Of a stretch of DNA of 64,000 nucleotides, positions 23,061 to 31,358 are shown in pieces. Position numbers and translations under genes: made by a program. Each line of letters opens with the position of its first letter. Within the stretch, counting starts at the first letter, position 1. Location: the NCBI GenBank assembly GCA_963842335.1, contig CAWJGF010000006.1, forward strand, positions 1 to 64,000, written 5' to 3'. The notes under the pieces were generated by a model that saw only the letters and a list, made by a program, of their open reading frames with translations, was not told the DNA's origin and ran no database searches. This stretch comes from PALSA-600 sp963842335. Its GTDB lineage: Bacteria; Actinomycetota; Thermoleophilia; Gaiellales; Gaiellaceae.

Positions 23061-24365
23061 TTGGGTGCCCGCAAAGTGAGCAGCGCGCTCGCACGTGTGT
23101 TCGCCGTTTGGCGTACGGGGCTACCGAGGCCTGTCCTCGTTCTTCAGGGCGGGAACGCGGTCAACTACTTCGGCACCGGACTGATCCTTCCCTTCGAGAT
23201 CATCTACCTCCACGCGGTCCGCGGCTTCTCGACGGCGACCGCGGGGCTGGTGCTGGCGACGGTCATGGGCACGGCCGCAGTGGTAACGCTCCCGTCGGGT
23301 GCGCTCCTCGATCGTTTCAGTGCGAAACGGATCCTGATCGCGGGCAATGTTGTGAACGCACTCGGCTACGGGGGCTTGGCGTTTGTCGACCGTCCTTGGC
23401 AAGGCTTCGTCTGCTCAGCCGTCGGCGGTGCCGGCTTCGGATTCGTGGGGACCGCCGGCCAAGTCCTGACGTTGACCCTGGTCCCGGCGGAGCAGCGCGC
23501 CGCATCGACCGCGCTCCGACGAGTCGCAGGCAACTTCGGTCTCGGCCTCGGCGCGACGGTTGCGGGCTTCATCGTCGCGGCCACCCATCATCACCTCCAG
23601 GCGTTCCAGGGCCTCTACCTCTTCGACGCAGTCACGTTCGTCGTCTTCGCGTTGGTTGTGCTCGTGTGGATCCCGGATCCTGGCCTCGCGGATGCTCCGT
23701 CGGCGAGTGAGGACCCACGGGGTTTTCGAGCTGTTGCTCGGGATCGGCTTTTGCTCGCCTTGATCGCGGGCAACCTCGCGCTTGTGATGATCGGCGGCGC
23801 GTTCTTCTCCTTCATCCTCCCGCCGTATGCGGAGGCGCATACACCTGTCGGGCCGGTTGGGATCGGCGTCGTCGTGTTCATCAACACCTTCTTCATCGTC
23901 GTAGCGCAGGTACCGGCGACACGGGTGGTGGCGCGGATGCGCCGCACTCACGCTTTGTTCGCCACCAGCGCCATATTCGCAGTCGGTCTGCTCGCGGTCC
24001 TGCTCGCAACGCTCACGCACTCGGCGCTCGCCGCTACCACCGTCTTGGCCGGCGTCGCGATCCTGATTGCGATCGCTGAGTGTGGCCAGTTCATCGTGCT
24101 CGGCCCGCTAGTCGCGGAAATCGCGCCGCCGCATCTGCTCGGCCGCTACATGTCGCTCTACCAGCTCAGCTTCACGGTCGGCGTGGCTCTCGGCCCGGCG
24201 GTCGGCGGCGTGCTGCTCGGAACGTCGCCCGACACCATCTGGTGGGGCGGCGCCCTGGCGCTGGCACTGACGGGAGTCGTCTTCCTTCGACTCGGAAACC
24301 GGATACCCGACCCCCTCCTGCCGACGAGATCCCCGCCGCTGCGGGCGGCATCAGAGGCGACCTGA
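23061..24365 (+). CDS. MFS transporter
   Basis: A 434-residue protein with about twelve hydrophobic segments. After helix 1-2 it has the motif GALLDRFSAKRILIAG, an MFS motif A variant, and VGGAGFGFVGTAGQVLTLTL in helix 4. The second half starts near LLALIAGNLALVMIGGAFFS and ends GGALALALTGVVFLRLGNR. It resembles drug-efflux and YdeE-type proteins. The frame opens at TTG 23061; GTG 23076 is an alternative start. The operator-like palindrome upstream suggests ligand-responsive control together with the sigma gene. Confidence 0.88.
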   Translation: MGARKVSSALARVFAVWRTGLPRPVLVLQGGNAVNYFGTGLILPFEIIYLHAVRGFSTATAGLVLATVMGTAAVVTLPSGALLDRFSAKRILIAGNVVNALGYGGLAFVDRPWQGFVCSAVGGAGFGFVGTAGQVLTLTLVPAEQRAASTALRRVAGNFGLGLGATVAGFIVAATHHHLQAFQGLYLFDAVTFVVFALVVLVWIPDPGLADAPSASEDPRGFRAVARDRLLLALIAGNLALVMIGGAFFSFILPPYAEAHTPVGPVGIGVVVFINTFFIVVAQVPATRVVARMRRTHALFATSAIFAVGLLAVLLATLTHSALAATTVLAGVAILIAIAECGQFIVLGPLVAEIAPPHLLGRYMSLYQLSFTVGVALGPAVGGVLLGTSPDTIWWGGALALALTGVVFLRLGNRIPDPLLPTRSPPLRAASEAT

Positions 24366-24564
24366 TGCGCCGAGGGTGGCGGGGGCGGGGATCCTCTGAC
24401 CCGGGCGCCCGTCGGAGTAACCAGCGCGGCGAAGCCGATGTCAAGGCCGCGATGCGCGCACAGGGCTCGCCCGATCGCCAAACGTACTCAGGCGCTGCCA
24501 ATCAGGCGACAGAGGCGTGGGTTGTGCGACGGTTCCTACCCCCCGAACACGTGACGGCTCGTGT

Positions 24565-25512
24565 CTAGTCGAGTTCGAGCCGAGCGAGTTGAGGCATCTC
24601 GTCGGCTCGTTCGAGTGCGGCGAGTGCGATCGCCAGGTCCTGGATTGCGAGGCCGGTTGAGTCGAACACCGTGATCTCGTCGGCGGTGCCTCGGCCGGCT
24701 GCCGATCCCGCGAGCACTGCGCCGAGCCGGCCGACGTCTTCCGCGTTCAGAACCCCGGCCTCGACCGCATGGGCGAGCTCTCCGCCGTGGCTTGCCTGCT
24801 CCCAGTCGTCGCAGAACACCCTGCTGCGCTCGAGCTCGGCGGTTGCCATCTCGGCCTTGCCCGGGCCGTCGGCGCCCATCAGCGAGACGTGTTGGCCGCG
24901 CTGCAACGAACCCTCGGGAAAAAGCACCTCGTGGCCCGGGGTGACGGTGACCACGAGATCCGCGGCGAGCGCTTCCTCGAGCGACCCAGCGACGGCGGAG
25001 CCGAGCTCGAGCGCCGCCGCTTCGGCGCGCCCCGCGTCGATGTCCCAGATGCTGACCGACTGACCGCGCGCGAGGAAGGTTCGTGCGGCGGCCCGGCCGT
25101 TCACGCCTGCGCCGATCACAGCCGCGGTGCGTGCGCCTCGGCGGCCGAGCGTCTCGGCTGCGAGCACCGCGGCCGCTCCGGTGCGCAGCGCTGTCACCGT
25201 CCCGGCATCCAGCACGGCGCGCAGTTGGCCGTTCTCCGCATCGGAGAGGAGCACGACGCCGGTGACGGTCGGCAGGCCCTGCGCGGGGTTGCCGGGGAAC
25301 GACGTCACCCATTTCAGGAGCGCGTGGCCGCCGCCGAGCGCGGGCATGGCCCGGAAGTCGCCGGCCGGGTAGTTGGTGACGTAGACCTTCGGCGGCATCG
25401 TCCATTCGCCGCGGGCGTGCGCGATGAACGCATCCCGCACGGCGTCGACGGCCCGATCCGGCGACACAGCCTGCTCGACGTGGCGCGCGGTGAAGACGGG
25501 TACGCCGCTCAC
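24565..25512 (-). CDS. Ornithine cyclodeaminase/mu-crystallin-family protein (possible alanine dehydrogenase)
   Basis: A 315-residue protein starting at GTG 25512, which overlaps the pntB stop (GTGA). It has the substrate-binding MPPKVYV and DFRAMPALGG segments, the Lys in HALLKWVTSFPGN, the Rossmann motif AAVIGAGVNGRAAARTF and DSTGLAIQDLAIA. The family includes ornithine cyclodeaminase, archaeal-type alanine dehydrogenase and ketimine reductase; all use NAD(P)(H). Being the last gene of a transhydrogenase operon suggests a link to NAD(P)H balance, but this is inference. The frame stays open far upstream but is antisense-like there. Confidence 0.85.
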   Translation of the reverse strand: MSGVPVFTARHVEQAVSPDRAVDAVRDAFIAHARGEWTMPPKVYVTNYPAGDFRAMPALGGGHALLKWVTSFPGNPAQGLPTVTGVVLLSDAENGQLRAVLDAGTVTALRTGAAAVLAAETLGRRGARTAAVIGAGVNGRAAARTFLARGQSVSIWDIDAGRAEAAALELGSAVAGSLEEALAADLVVTVTPGHEVLFPEGSLQRGQHVSLMGADGPGKAEMATAELERSRVFCDDWEQASHGGELAHAVEAGVLNAEDVGRLGAVLAGSAAGRGTADEITVFDSTGLAIQDLAIALAALERADEMPQLARLELD

Positions 25513-26900
25513 AGCGCCTTCACACCCACGGCGAGCTTGCCGACCGATTCCTTCGCGTCGCCGAACAGCATCACCGTCTTCGGATTCAGGAACAGTGGAT
25601 TCTCGATGCCGGCGAAGCCTGGATTCATCGAGCGCTTCAAGACGACGATCGCCTGCGACTGGTCGACGTTCAGAATCGGCATGCCGTAGATCGGGCTGCT
25701 CGTGTTCGCGCGCGCGTCGGGATTGACCACGTCGTTCGCACCGATCACGAGCGCGACATCCGTGCGAGGGAACTCGCCGTTTGCCTCGTCCATCTCCTTC
25801 AGCTGCGTGTACGGAACGTTCGCCTCGGCGAGCAGGACGTTCATGTGCCCCGGCATTCGCCCGGCAACGGGATGGATCGCGTACGTCACCTCGGTCCCGC
25901 GCGCCTCGAGAATGTCCGCCAGCGCTCGGACGTCGTGCTGGGCCTGCGCAACCGCCATGCCGTAGCCGGGAACGACGACGACCTTGCTCGCATACGCGAG
26001 CATCACGGCGACATCGTCTGCCGTCGTCGATCGCACCGCGCCGCCGTCGCCCGACGCGACCGCGGCAGCCCCTGCGCTCACCTGCCCGAACGCGCCGAAC
26101 AGTACGTTCGTGATCGAGCGGTTCATCGCGCGCCCCATCATCAGCGTCAGCAACGTGCCCGACGCGCCGACGAGCATGCCGCTGACGATCAGCACGTTGT
26201 TCTCGAGCTCGAAGCCGGTTGCCGCTGCCGCAAGGCCCGTGAAGGCATTCAGCAGCGAGATCACGACCGGCATGTCCGCGCCGCCGATCGGCAACACGAA
26301 GAGCACACCGAAGAGGAGCGCACCCGCCACCAGGACATAAAGCAGCCACTGGCGCTCAGTGCCCGCCACGATCGCGGTACCGATCGCGACCAGCGAGAGG
26401 AAGAGCGCCGCGTTCACGACCTTCTGGCCGGGATAGGTGATCGGCCGTCCCTGAATCAGCTCCTGCAGCTTCGCGAACGCGACCAGCGAGCCTGAAAACG
26501 AAATCGACCCGATCAGGGCCGACAGCATGATCGCGATCGAAACGTCGCCGTGGATTCGCCCCAGGGCCGGCGCGAGCTTGTGGAACTCGGCGAGCGCGAC
26601 AAGCGCAGCCGCCCCTCCGCCGACGCCGTTGAAGAGCGCCACCATCTGCGGCATCGCAGTCATCTTCACGCGGCGGGCTCCGATCGCCCCGAACCCGCCG
26701 CCGATCAGCGCCGCGACGACCATCTCCCAGTTCAGGTGCACATCGGGCTTCAACAACGTCGCGACGATCGCGACCACCATGCCGACCGCTCCGATCTGGT
26801 TCCCACGTCGCGCTGTCGCCGGCGATGAGAGGAATCGCAGCGCCAGGATGAAGCACACGATCGTGACGAGATAGAGCAGATTGATGCCGGCGGCGCTCAT
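25509..26900 (-). CDS. pntB: NAD(P) transhydrogenase, beta subunit
   Basis: A 463-residue protein. About eight or nine membrane helices fill residues 1-270 (for example LVTIVCFILALRFLSS and GGGFGAIGARRVKMTAMPQM). The NADP-binding dIII domain follows from about 290: VVVVPGYGMAVAQAQHDVRA, then YAIHPVAGRMPGHMNVLLAE, DVALVIGANDVVNPDAR and IYGMPILNVDQSQAIVVLKR. It drives proton-coupled hydride transfer from NADH to NADP+. It overlaps pntAB by four bases upstream and the cyclodeaminase-like gene downstream. Confidence 0.95.
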   Translation of the reverse strand: MSAAGINLLYLVTIVCFILALRFLSSPATARRGNQIGAVGMVVAIVATLLKPDVHLNWEMVVAALIGGGFGAIGARRVKMTAMPQMVALFNGVGGGAAALVALAEFHKLAPALGRIHGDVSIAIMLSALIGSISFSGSLVAFAKLQELIQGRPITYPGQKVVNAALFLSLVAIGTAIVAGTERQWLLYVLVAGALLFGVLFVLPIGGADMPVVISLLNAFTGLAAAATGFELENNVLIVSGMLVGASGTLLTLMMGRAMNRSITNVLFGAFGQVSAGAAAVASGDGGAVRSTTADDVAVMLAYASKVVVVPGYGMAVAQAQHDVRALADILEARGTEVTYAIHPVAGRMPGHMNVLLAEANVPYTQLKEMDEANGEFPRTDVALVIGANDVVNPDARANTSSPIYGMPILNVDQSQAIVVLKRSMNPGFAGIENPLFLNPKTVMLFGDAKESVGKLAVGVKAL

Positions 26901-27211
26901 TCGTCCTTCGGTTTGGGTGGCTCGCGCTTCTTGAACATCTCGAGCATCCGGTCGGTGACGAGGAATCCGCCGACGACGTTGGCCGAGGCGAGCACAACCG
27001 CAACCAGCCCGATCGCCCGGATCAAGCTGTCCTGGTGGCTCGAGCCGGCGACGATGATCGCGCCCACGATGACGATCCCGTGAATCGCGTTCGTACCCGA
27101 CATCAGCGGCGTGTGCAGCATCGTCGGCACCTTCGAGATCACCTCGAAGCCGAGGAAGATCGCGAGGACGAGCACGGTCAGCTCAGTGACAACCGTGACG
27201 GTGTGGCTCAC
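26897..27211 (-). CDS. pntAB: NAD(P) transhydrogenase, membrane part of the alpha subunit
   Basis: A 104-residue protein with three to four membrane helices: LTVLVLAIFLGFEVISKVP, GTNAIHGIVIVGAIIVAG and LVAVVLASANVVGGFLVTDR, ending in a charged tail. The SGTNAIHGIV stretch with its conserved His is the proton-channel signature of the alpha C-terminal domain. The alpha subunit is split into two genes here, as in many bacteria other than E. coli. Overlaps of four bases on both sides keep it in the pnt operon. Confidence 0.94.
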   Translation of the reverse strand: MSHTVTVVTELTVLVLAIFLGFEVISKVPTMLHTPLMSGTNAIHGIVIVGAIIVAGSSHQDSLIRAIGLVAVVLASANVVGGFLVTDRMLEMFKKREPPKPKDE

Positions 27212-28287
27212 GGTGCCTCCTTTCTCCGGGTGACACAGGCGCCGGCGAGGATCTCATCGTCCCAGTCGAACGCCAGCTCTCCATCGCGGACCAGCAGGCC
27301 GACGATCGACGCGATGTTGCGGGACAAGAGCTGGCTTGCGTGAGTCGGCATCGTCGCCGGCAGGTTCACCGCGCCGACGATCGTGACGCCCCCGTCGACA
27401 ATTTCCTCGCCCGGCCGCGTCAGTTCACAGTTTCCGCCCGAGTCCGCCGCAAGATCGACGATCACCGAGCCCGCGCGCATGCCGTGCGCCGCGTCCGCCG
27501 TGACGAGTGTCGGCGCAGGACGCCCGGGAATCGCAGCGGTGGTGATGAGCGCGTCGAACTGTGGAATGCGCGCCTGGAGCTCGGCTTGCTGCGCCGACTG
27601 CTGCTCGGGTGTCAGCTCACGCGCATAACCGCCCTCGGTCTCCTCGCCCGTCACCCCGAGGTCGAGGAAGGTCGCGCCGAGTGATTCGACCTGCTCGCGG
27701 ACGGCGGGACGGACGTCGAACGCCGAGACGACAGCGCCGAGGCGCCTGGCCGTCGCGATCGCCTGCAGCCCCGCGACGCCGGCGCCCATCACCAGCACCT
27801 TCGCCGGGGGGATCGTGCCCGCGGCAGTCATCAACATCGGCAGGAACCGGGGGAGCCGGTCGGCGGCTATCAAGGCCGCCTTGTAGCCCGAAACGGTCGC
27901 CTGCGACGAGAGGGCATCCATCGGCTGTGCCCTGGTGATCCGTGGAATCGATTCGAGCGCAAACGCATTCACGCCCGCTGCGACGAGGCGCTCGATCCCC
28001 GCCGGGTCGGTCAGAGGTTGCAGAAAGGCGATCAGCGCCTGGTCGCTGCGCAACCGCGTGAGCTCATCGGGCGAGGGTGCGGCGACCTTGGCGACCACAT
28101 CGGCACGCCACGGATCGCCCATCTTGGCTCCCGCGTCGCTGTACGCCTGATCGGCAAACGCTGCCGTCACGCCGGCGCCGGGCTCGACGATCACCTCGAT
28201 GCCGTCGCCGAGCCGCCCGATCGTCTCGGGAACGAGCGCAACCCGGCGTTCGCCGGGCGCGGTCTCCTTGGGAATGCCAACGCGCAC
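27208..28287 (-). CDS. pntAA: NAD(P) transhydrogenase, soluble NAD-binding part of the alpha subunit
   Basis: A 359-residue protein beginning MRVGIPKETAPGERRVALVP, the shared start of alanine-dehydrogenase/PntA proteins. It has ALESIPRITRAQPMDALSSQ, the Rossmann site VLVMGAGVAGLQAIATARRL and DVRPAVREQVESLGA. This is the dI domain that binds NAD(H). It is the first gene of the pntAA-pntAB-pntB-cyclodeaminase-like run. Its start is 44 bases from the divergent DedA gene. Confidence 0.95.
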   Translation of the reverse strand: MRVGIPKETAPGERRVALVPETIGRLGDGIEVIVEPGAGVTAAFADQAYSDAGAKMGDPWRADVVAKVAAPSPDELTRLRSDQALIAFLQPLTDPAGIERLVAAGVNAFALESIPRITRAQPMDALSSQATVSGYKAALIAADRLPRFLPMLMTAAGTIPPAKVLVMGAGVAGLQAIATARRLGAVVSAFDVRPAVREQVESLGATFLDLGVTGEETEGGYARELTPEQQSAQQAELQARIPQFDALITTAAIPGRPAPTLVTADAAHGMRAGSVIVDLAADSGGNCELTRPGEEIVDGGVTIVGAVNLPATMPTHASQLLSRNIASIVGLLVRDGELAFDWDDEILAGACVTRRKEAP

Positions 28288-28331
28288 CGTGCGCGAACCT
28301 ACCGGAACAGACGGCCCCTACACTGCGCCGC

Positions 28332-28925
28332 GTGACCGACCTCCTGCTTGCGCACGGCCTGATCATCCTGTTCGCCGCGGTCGCAATCGAGTCGGCGGGG
28401 GTGCCGGTCCCAGGCGAAACCGTGCTCATCGCTGCGGCGATTCTCGCGGCGCCGCCGCAGAGCCACTATTCGATCGCGGCGGTCATCGCGGTCGCTGCCG
28501 CGGGCGCGATCATCGGCGACAACATCGGCTACTGGCTCGGGCGCCGGGGCGGCCGCGCCCTCCTCGGCCGCTGGGGGCCGGTGAAGCGGTACTCGGACAA
28601 GGCGCTCCCTCCCGCCGAGCGGTTCTTCGAGAAGCACGGTGCGAAGGCCGTGTTCCTCGGACGCTTCATCGCGTTCCTGCGGGTCACGAGCGCATGGCTT
28701 GCCGGCATCAGCCGCATGACCTGGTGGCGCTTTCTGCTGTGGAACGCTGCCGGTGGCATCCTCTGGGCCACTGCAGTCGGGTTGCTCGCCTACCAGTTCG
28801 GCAAGGCGGCGGCCGACGCGGTCAGCACGTACGGGTTGTACGCGGTCATCGCGATCGCGGTGGTCGGACTCGCCATTTACTTCGGGCTGCGGTATTGGAA
28901 GAAGCGCATGCTCAAAGACGTCTGA
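28332..28925 (+). CDS. DedA-family membrane protein
   Basis: A 197-residue protein from GTG 28332. The family core reads AIESAGVPVPGETVLIAAA, DNIGYWLGRRGGRALLGRWG, FFEKHGAKAVFLGRFIAFLR and WWRFLLWNAAGGILWA. This gives the E-x(4)-P-x-P-E re-entrant helix and the conserved G-R-F-x(2)-x-R segment. DedA proteins act in lipid (undecaprenyl-phosphate or phospholipid) flipping. The C-terminus ends in a basic tail (YWKKRMLKDV). It is convergent with the IDH-like gene downstream. Confidence 0.93.
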   Translation: MTDLLLAHGLIILFAAVAIESAGVPVPGETVLIAAAILAAPPQSHYSIAAVIAVAAAGAIIGDNIGYWLGRRGGRALLGRWGPVKRYSDKALPPAERFFEKHGAKAVFLGRFIAFLRVTSAWLAGISRMTWWRFLLWNAAGGILWATAVGLLAYQFGKAAADAVSTYGLYAVIAIAVVGLAIYFGLRYWKKRMLKDV

Positions 28926-28934
28926 GCGCGCGAG

Positions 28935-30011
28935 TCAGAGCGTCTCCCACACCTCGAGCTTCGTCCGCGTCCGGCGGATCACCTCGTCCGTGAACTCCGT
29001 CGTCGAAGCGTGGCCGCCCAGGTCGGCGGTCTTCGTGCCTTGCGCTACGGATTCGAGCGACGACTCGCGGATCGCTCGACCGGCGGTGCGCCCGCGCTCG
29101 TCATCTGTCTGCGTGAGCAGAGCTGCGGCGGCCAGGATCATTGCAAGCGGATTCGCGACGTTCTTGCCGAACAGGGAGGGAGCGGTGCCGTGCGCGGCCT
29201 CGGCCATCAGCGCGGTCGGCGCGAAATCGTCCCCGTCGAAGGCGACAAGCATCGATTCCGAGCCGGCAATCGAGCCGAAGAGGGGCAGGACGAGGTCGGA
29301 GAGAATGTCACCGTCGCGGTTCAGCGCCGGAATCACGAGCGGGTCGCCCGCCGAGGCGATCAGGAGCGCGAACGTCGCGTCGATCAACTGGGGCTCGTAC
29401 GGCACGGTCGGATGCCGCGCCGCCGAGGCGTCCATCTCTTCCTTGAGCATCCCCTCGTACGTCGGAGAGACCGTGTACTTCGGCCCGCCGAACACCTTCG
29501 CGCCGACCCGCTCGGCTTCCCGGAAGGCGAACTCCGCGACGGCGCGGCAGACCGTCCGTTCGATGCGCTCGGTACGGAACGCAACCTCGTTGTCGCCCTC
29601 GCCCTCGCGCCACTCCTTCGCACCGTAGGCGTCACCGACAGCCATGCGCACGACCGAGATGGGTGCGTGCACGCCTCCGAGCGGGGCGACCCCGGGGATG
29701 CGGCGGCCGGTGCGGACGATCACCTTGCCGCTGATCTCCTCGCGCAGGATTCGGTTCGGGGAGCCGACATCGTCTCGCTGCTCCGGCGTGACGGTTGCCC
29801 CTTTCAGCCCCAGGCCGTGCTCGCGGATCGCGGCGGCTGCCTCGTGCACGACGGCGTTCCCCGTCTCCCGGCGCCGTTCGAGCGACAGGTCAAAGCGGGG
29901 GAGCTCGATCTGAACCCCGATCACTTCGGGCGCAAGCACGCGAAGCGACTCCTCGAGCAGTTCCTGCCCGGTCTGGTCGCCCTCGAGGACGACGATCGTC
30001 TTCAGCTCCAT
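28935..30011 (-). CDS. Divergent isocitrate/isopropylmalate dehydrogenase-family protein
   Basis: A 358-residue beta-decarboxylating-dehydrogenase fold. It has SPNRILREE (matching SxNxxLR of isocitrate dehydrogenases), DGDILSDLVLPLFGSI (metal-binding Asp pair) and the cofactor loop HGTAPSLFGKNVANPLAMIL. Two regions are unusual. The substrate arginines usually in an LRP motif appear as IVRTGRRIPGV, and the usual RENTEDxYxGxE segment is VGDAYGAKEWREGEGDNEV. The true substrate may therefore differ from isocitrate or isopropylmalate. It starts with ATG and is divergent from topoisomerase IB. Confidence 0.82.
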   Translation of the reverse strand: MELKTIVVLEGDQTGQELLEESLRVLAPEVIGVQIELPRFDLSLERRRETGNAVVHEAAAAIREHGLGLKGATVTPEQRDDVGSPNRILREEISGKVIVRTGRRIPGVAPLGGVHAPISVVRMAVGDAYGAKEWREGEGDNEVAFRTERIERTVCRAVAEFAFREAERVGAKVFGGPKYTVSPTYEGMLKEEMDASAARHPTVPYEPQLIDATFALLIASAGDPLVIPALNRDGDILSDLVLPLFGSIAGSESMLVAFDGDDFAPTALMAEAAHGTAPSLFGKNVANPLAMILAAAALLTQTDDERGRTAGRAIRESSLESVAQGTKTADLGGHASTTEFTDEVIRRTRTKLEVWETL

Positions 30012-30056
30012 CGGCGGCGAAGATTAGCGGTGCCTTCCAAACGGAAAGCCATCCGT

Positions 30057-31070
30057 ATGGCAAAACGAATTGGCTGGCAGCGGACCGGGCCGAAGCGGCG
30101 GTTCCGCTATCTCGACGCGGACGGTCGCGAGATCAAAGACGAGTCGAAGCTCGAGCGCATTCACGGGCTCGTGATCCCGCCCGCCTGGCGCGACGTCTGG
30201 ATCAACCCGAGTGCCAGGGCAAAGCTCCAGGCGACGGGCGTCGACGCCGCCGGGCGCAAGCAGTACCTCTACCACCCCGAATTCCGCGCCCGGCAGGAGG
30301 CCGCCAAGTACGCCAAGCTGATCCGCTTCGCCGAGGCGCTGCCTGCACTTCGGGAAGCGATGGCGAAGCACATCGAACTCGAGGGCCTGCCGGAGGAGCG
30401 TGTCGCCGCGATCGCGGTCCGGCTCATCAACCTCGGCTGGTTCCGGGTCGGGACCGAGCGGTACGCAACGAGCTCGCGTACGTTTGGGATCACGACGCTT
30501 CGCAAGAGTCATGTGTCGGTGCGCGGCGCCCGCATTTCGTTCAAGTACCGCGGCAAGCACAGCATCATGCTCCGCAGCGCGATCGTCGACGCCGAACTTG
30601 CGGCCGCCATGAAGGAGCTCATCGCGCAGCCGGGCTCGCGGCTCTTTCAGTTCGAGCTCGATGGTGCCCGCTGCAATCTCGATTCGCGCCGCCTCAACGA
30701 CTACATCCGCGCGAACCTCGGCGAGGAGTTCACGGCGAAGGACTTCCGCACGTGGGGCGGGACGCTCCTGGCGGCGATCGAGCTCGCCGAGCATGACCCG
30801 CCGGAGAGCGAGACGGAGGCCAAGCGCCGGGTCGCTGCGGTGATGCGCAAGGTGGGGGAGAAGCTCGGGAACACGCCTGCGGTTGCCCGCTCCTCGTACG
30901 TCAGCCCGGCAGTCGTCGAGCAATACCTCGACGGGCGAACGATCGACGATTTCCGGCCGCGAAAACTCCGGGTCGTCGGCGCACGCGATGTCGGCCTGGA
31001 CCGCGAGGAACAGGCAACATTGAGCCTGCTGCGCTCGTGGCGAATTCGCGCGGGACGCGCGGCAGCGTAA
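30057..31070 (+). CDS. DNA topoisomerase IB (eukaryotic/poxvirus-type)
   Basis: A 337-residue protein. The N-terminal domain has YLDADGREIKDESKLERIHG followed by LVIPPAWRDVWI. The catalytic domain has INLGWFRVGTERYA, TFGITTLRKSHV, FKYRGKHSI, KDFRTWGGTLLA and the nucleophile region ARSSYVSPAVVEQYL. The candidate active-site residues of type IB enzymes (Arg, Lys, Arg, His/Asn, Tyr) can thus be matched. It relaxes supercoils without ATP. ATG 30057 has GGAAAG in front; GTG 30030 is an in-frame alternative. Confidence 0.93.
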   Translation: MAKRIGWQRTGPKRRFRYLDADGREIKDESKLERIHGLVIPPAWRDVWINPSARAKLQATGVDAAGRKQYLYHPEFRARQEAAKYAKLIRFAEALPALREAMAKHIELEGLPEERVAAIAVRLINLGWFRVGTERYATSSRTFGITTLRKSHVSVRGARISFKYRGKHSIMLRSAIVDAELAAAMKELIAQPGSRLFQFELDGARCNLDSRRLNDYIRANLGEEFTAKDFRTWGGTLLAAIELAEHDPPESETEAKRRVAAVMRKVGEKLGNTPAVARSSYVSPAVVEQYLDGRTIDDFRPRKLRVVGARDVGLDREEQATLSLLRSWRIRAGRAAA

Positions 31071-31103
31071 ACTGGCGCTGACAATCCGTCTCGGGAGGCG
31101 AAA

Positions 31104-31307
31104 TTGGCTCGGAAAACCATTCTGGTTTGTGACAAGTGCGGGAAGGAAGTCGACGAGTCGCGCGGCGCGACACTTCGTGTCACATATGTCGACGCCCGCC
31201 GCGGCTCGAAAGTCGCAGACCTTTGCGACGACTGCGCCGGTGGAATGCCGGGCCGCGCTGCGGCACGTCGCGGGCGCCGACCCAAGACAGCCGCAGAGAG
31301 CGGATAA
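31104..31307 (+). CDS. Small zinc-ribbon protein with AT-hook-like basic tail
   Basis: A 67-residue protein from TTG 31104, with GGGAGGCG upstream. Two CxxC knuckles (VCDKCGKEV and LCDDCAGG) surround a strand region RVTYVDARRGSK. The tail RAAARRGRRPK is basic and resembles the AT-hook or Lsr2-type minor-groove-binding core. Similar short proteins are common in Actinomycetota. A nucleoid or RNA-polymerase-associated role is plausible but unproven. It sits alone between topoisomerase IB and the helicase-nuclease operon. Confidence 0.8.
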   Translation: MARKTILVCDKCGKEVDESRGATLRVTYVDARRGSKVADLCDDCAGGMPGRAAARRGRRPKTAAESG

Positions 31308-31358
31308 CCATCGGAAGCGGCTGCGGGAACCGTCCTGCGGCCGCTCTACGATGGGAAG

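Noticed and set aside
24565..26349. A 594-residue version of the cyclodeaminase-like protein
   Set aside because: The extra 279 residues are out-of-frame translation of pntB; homology begins at GTG 25512.
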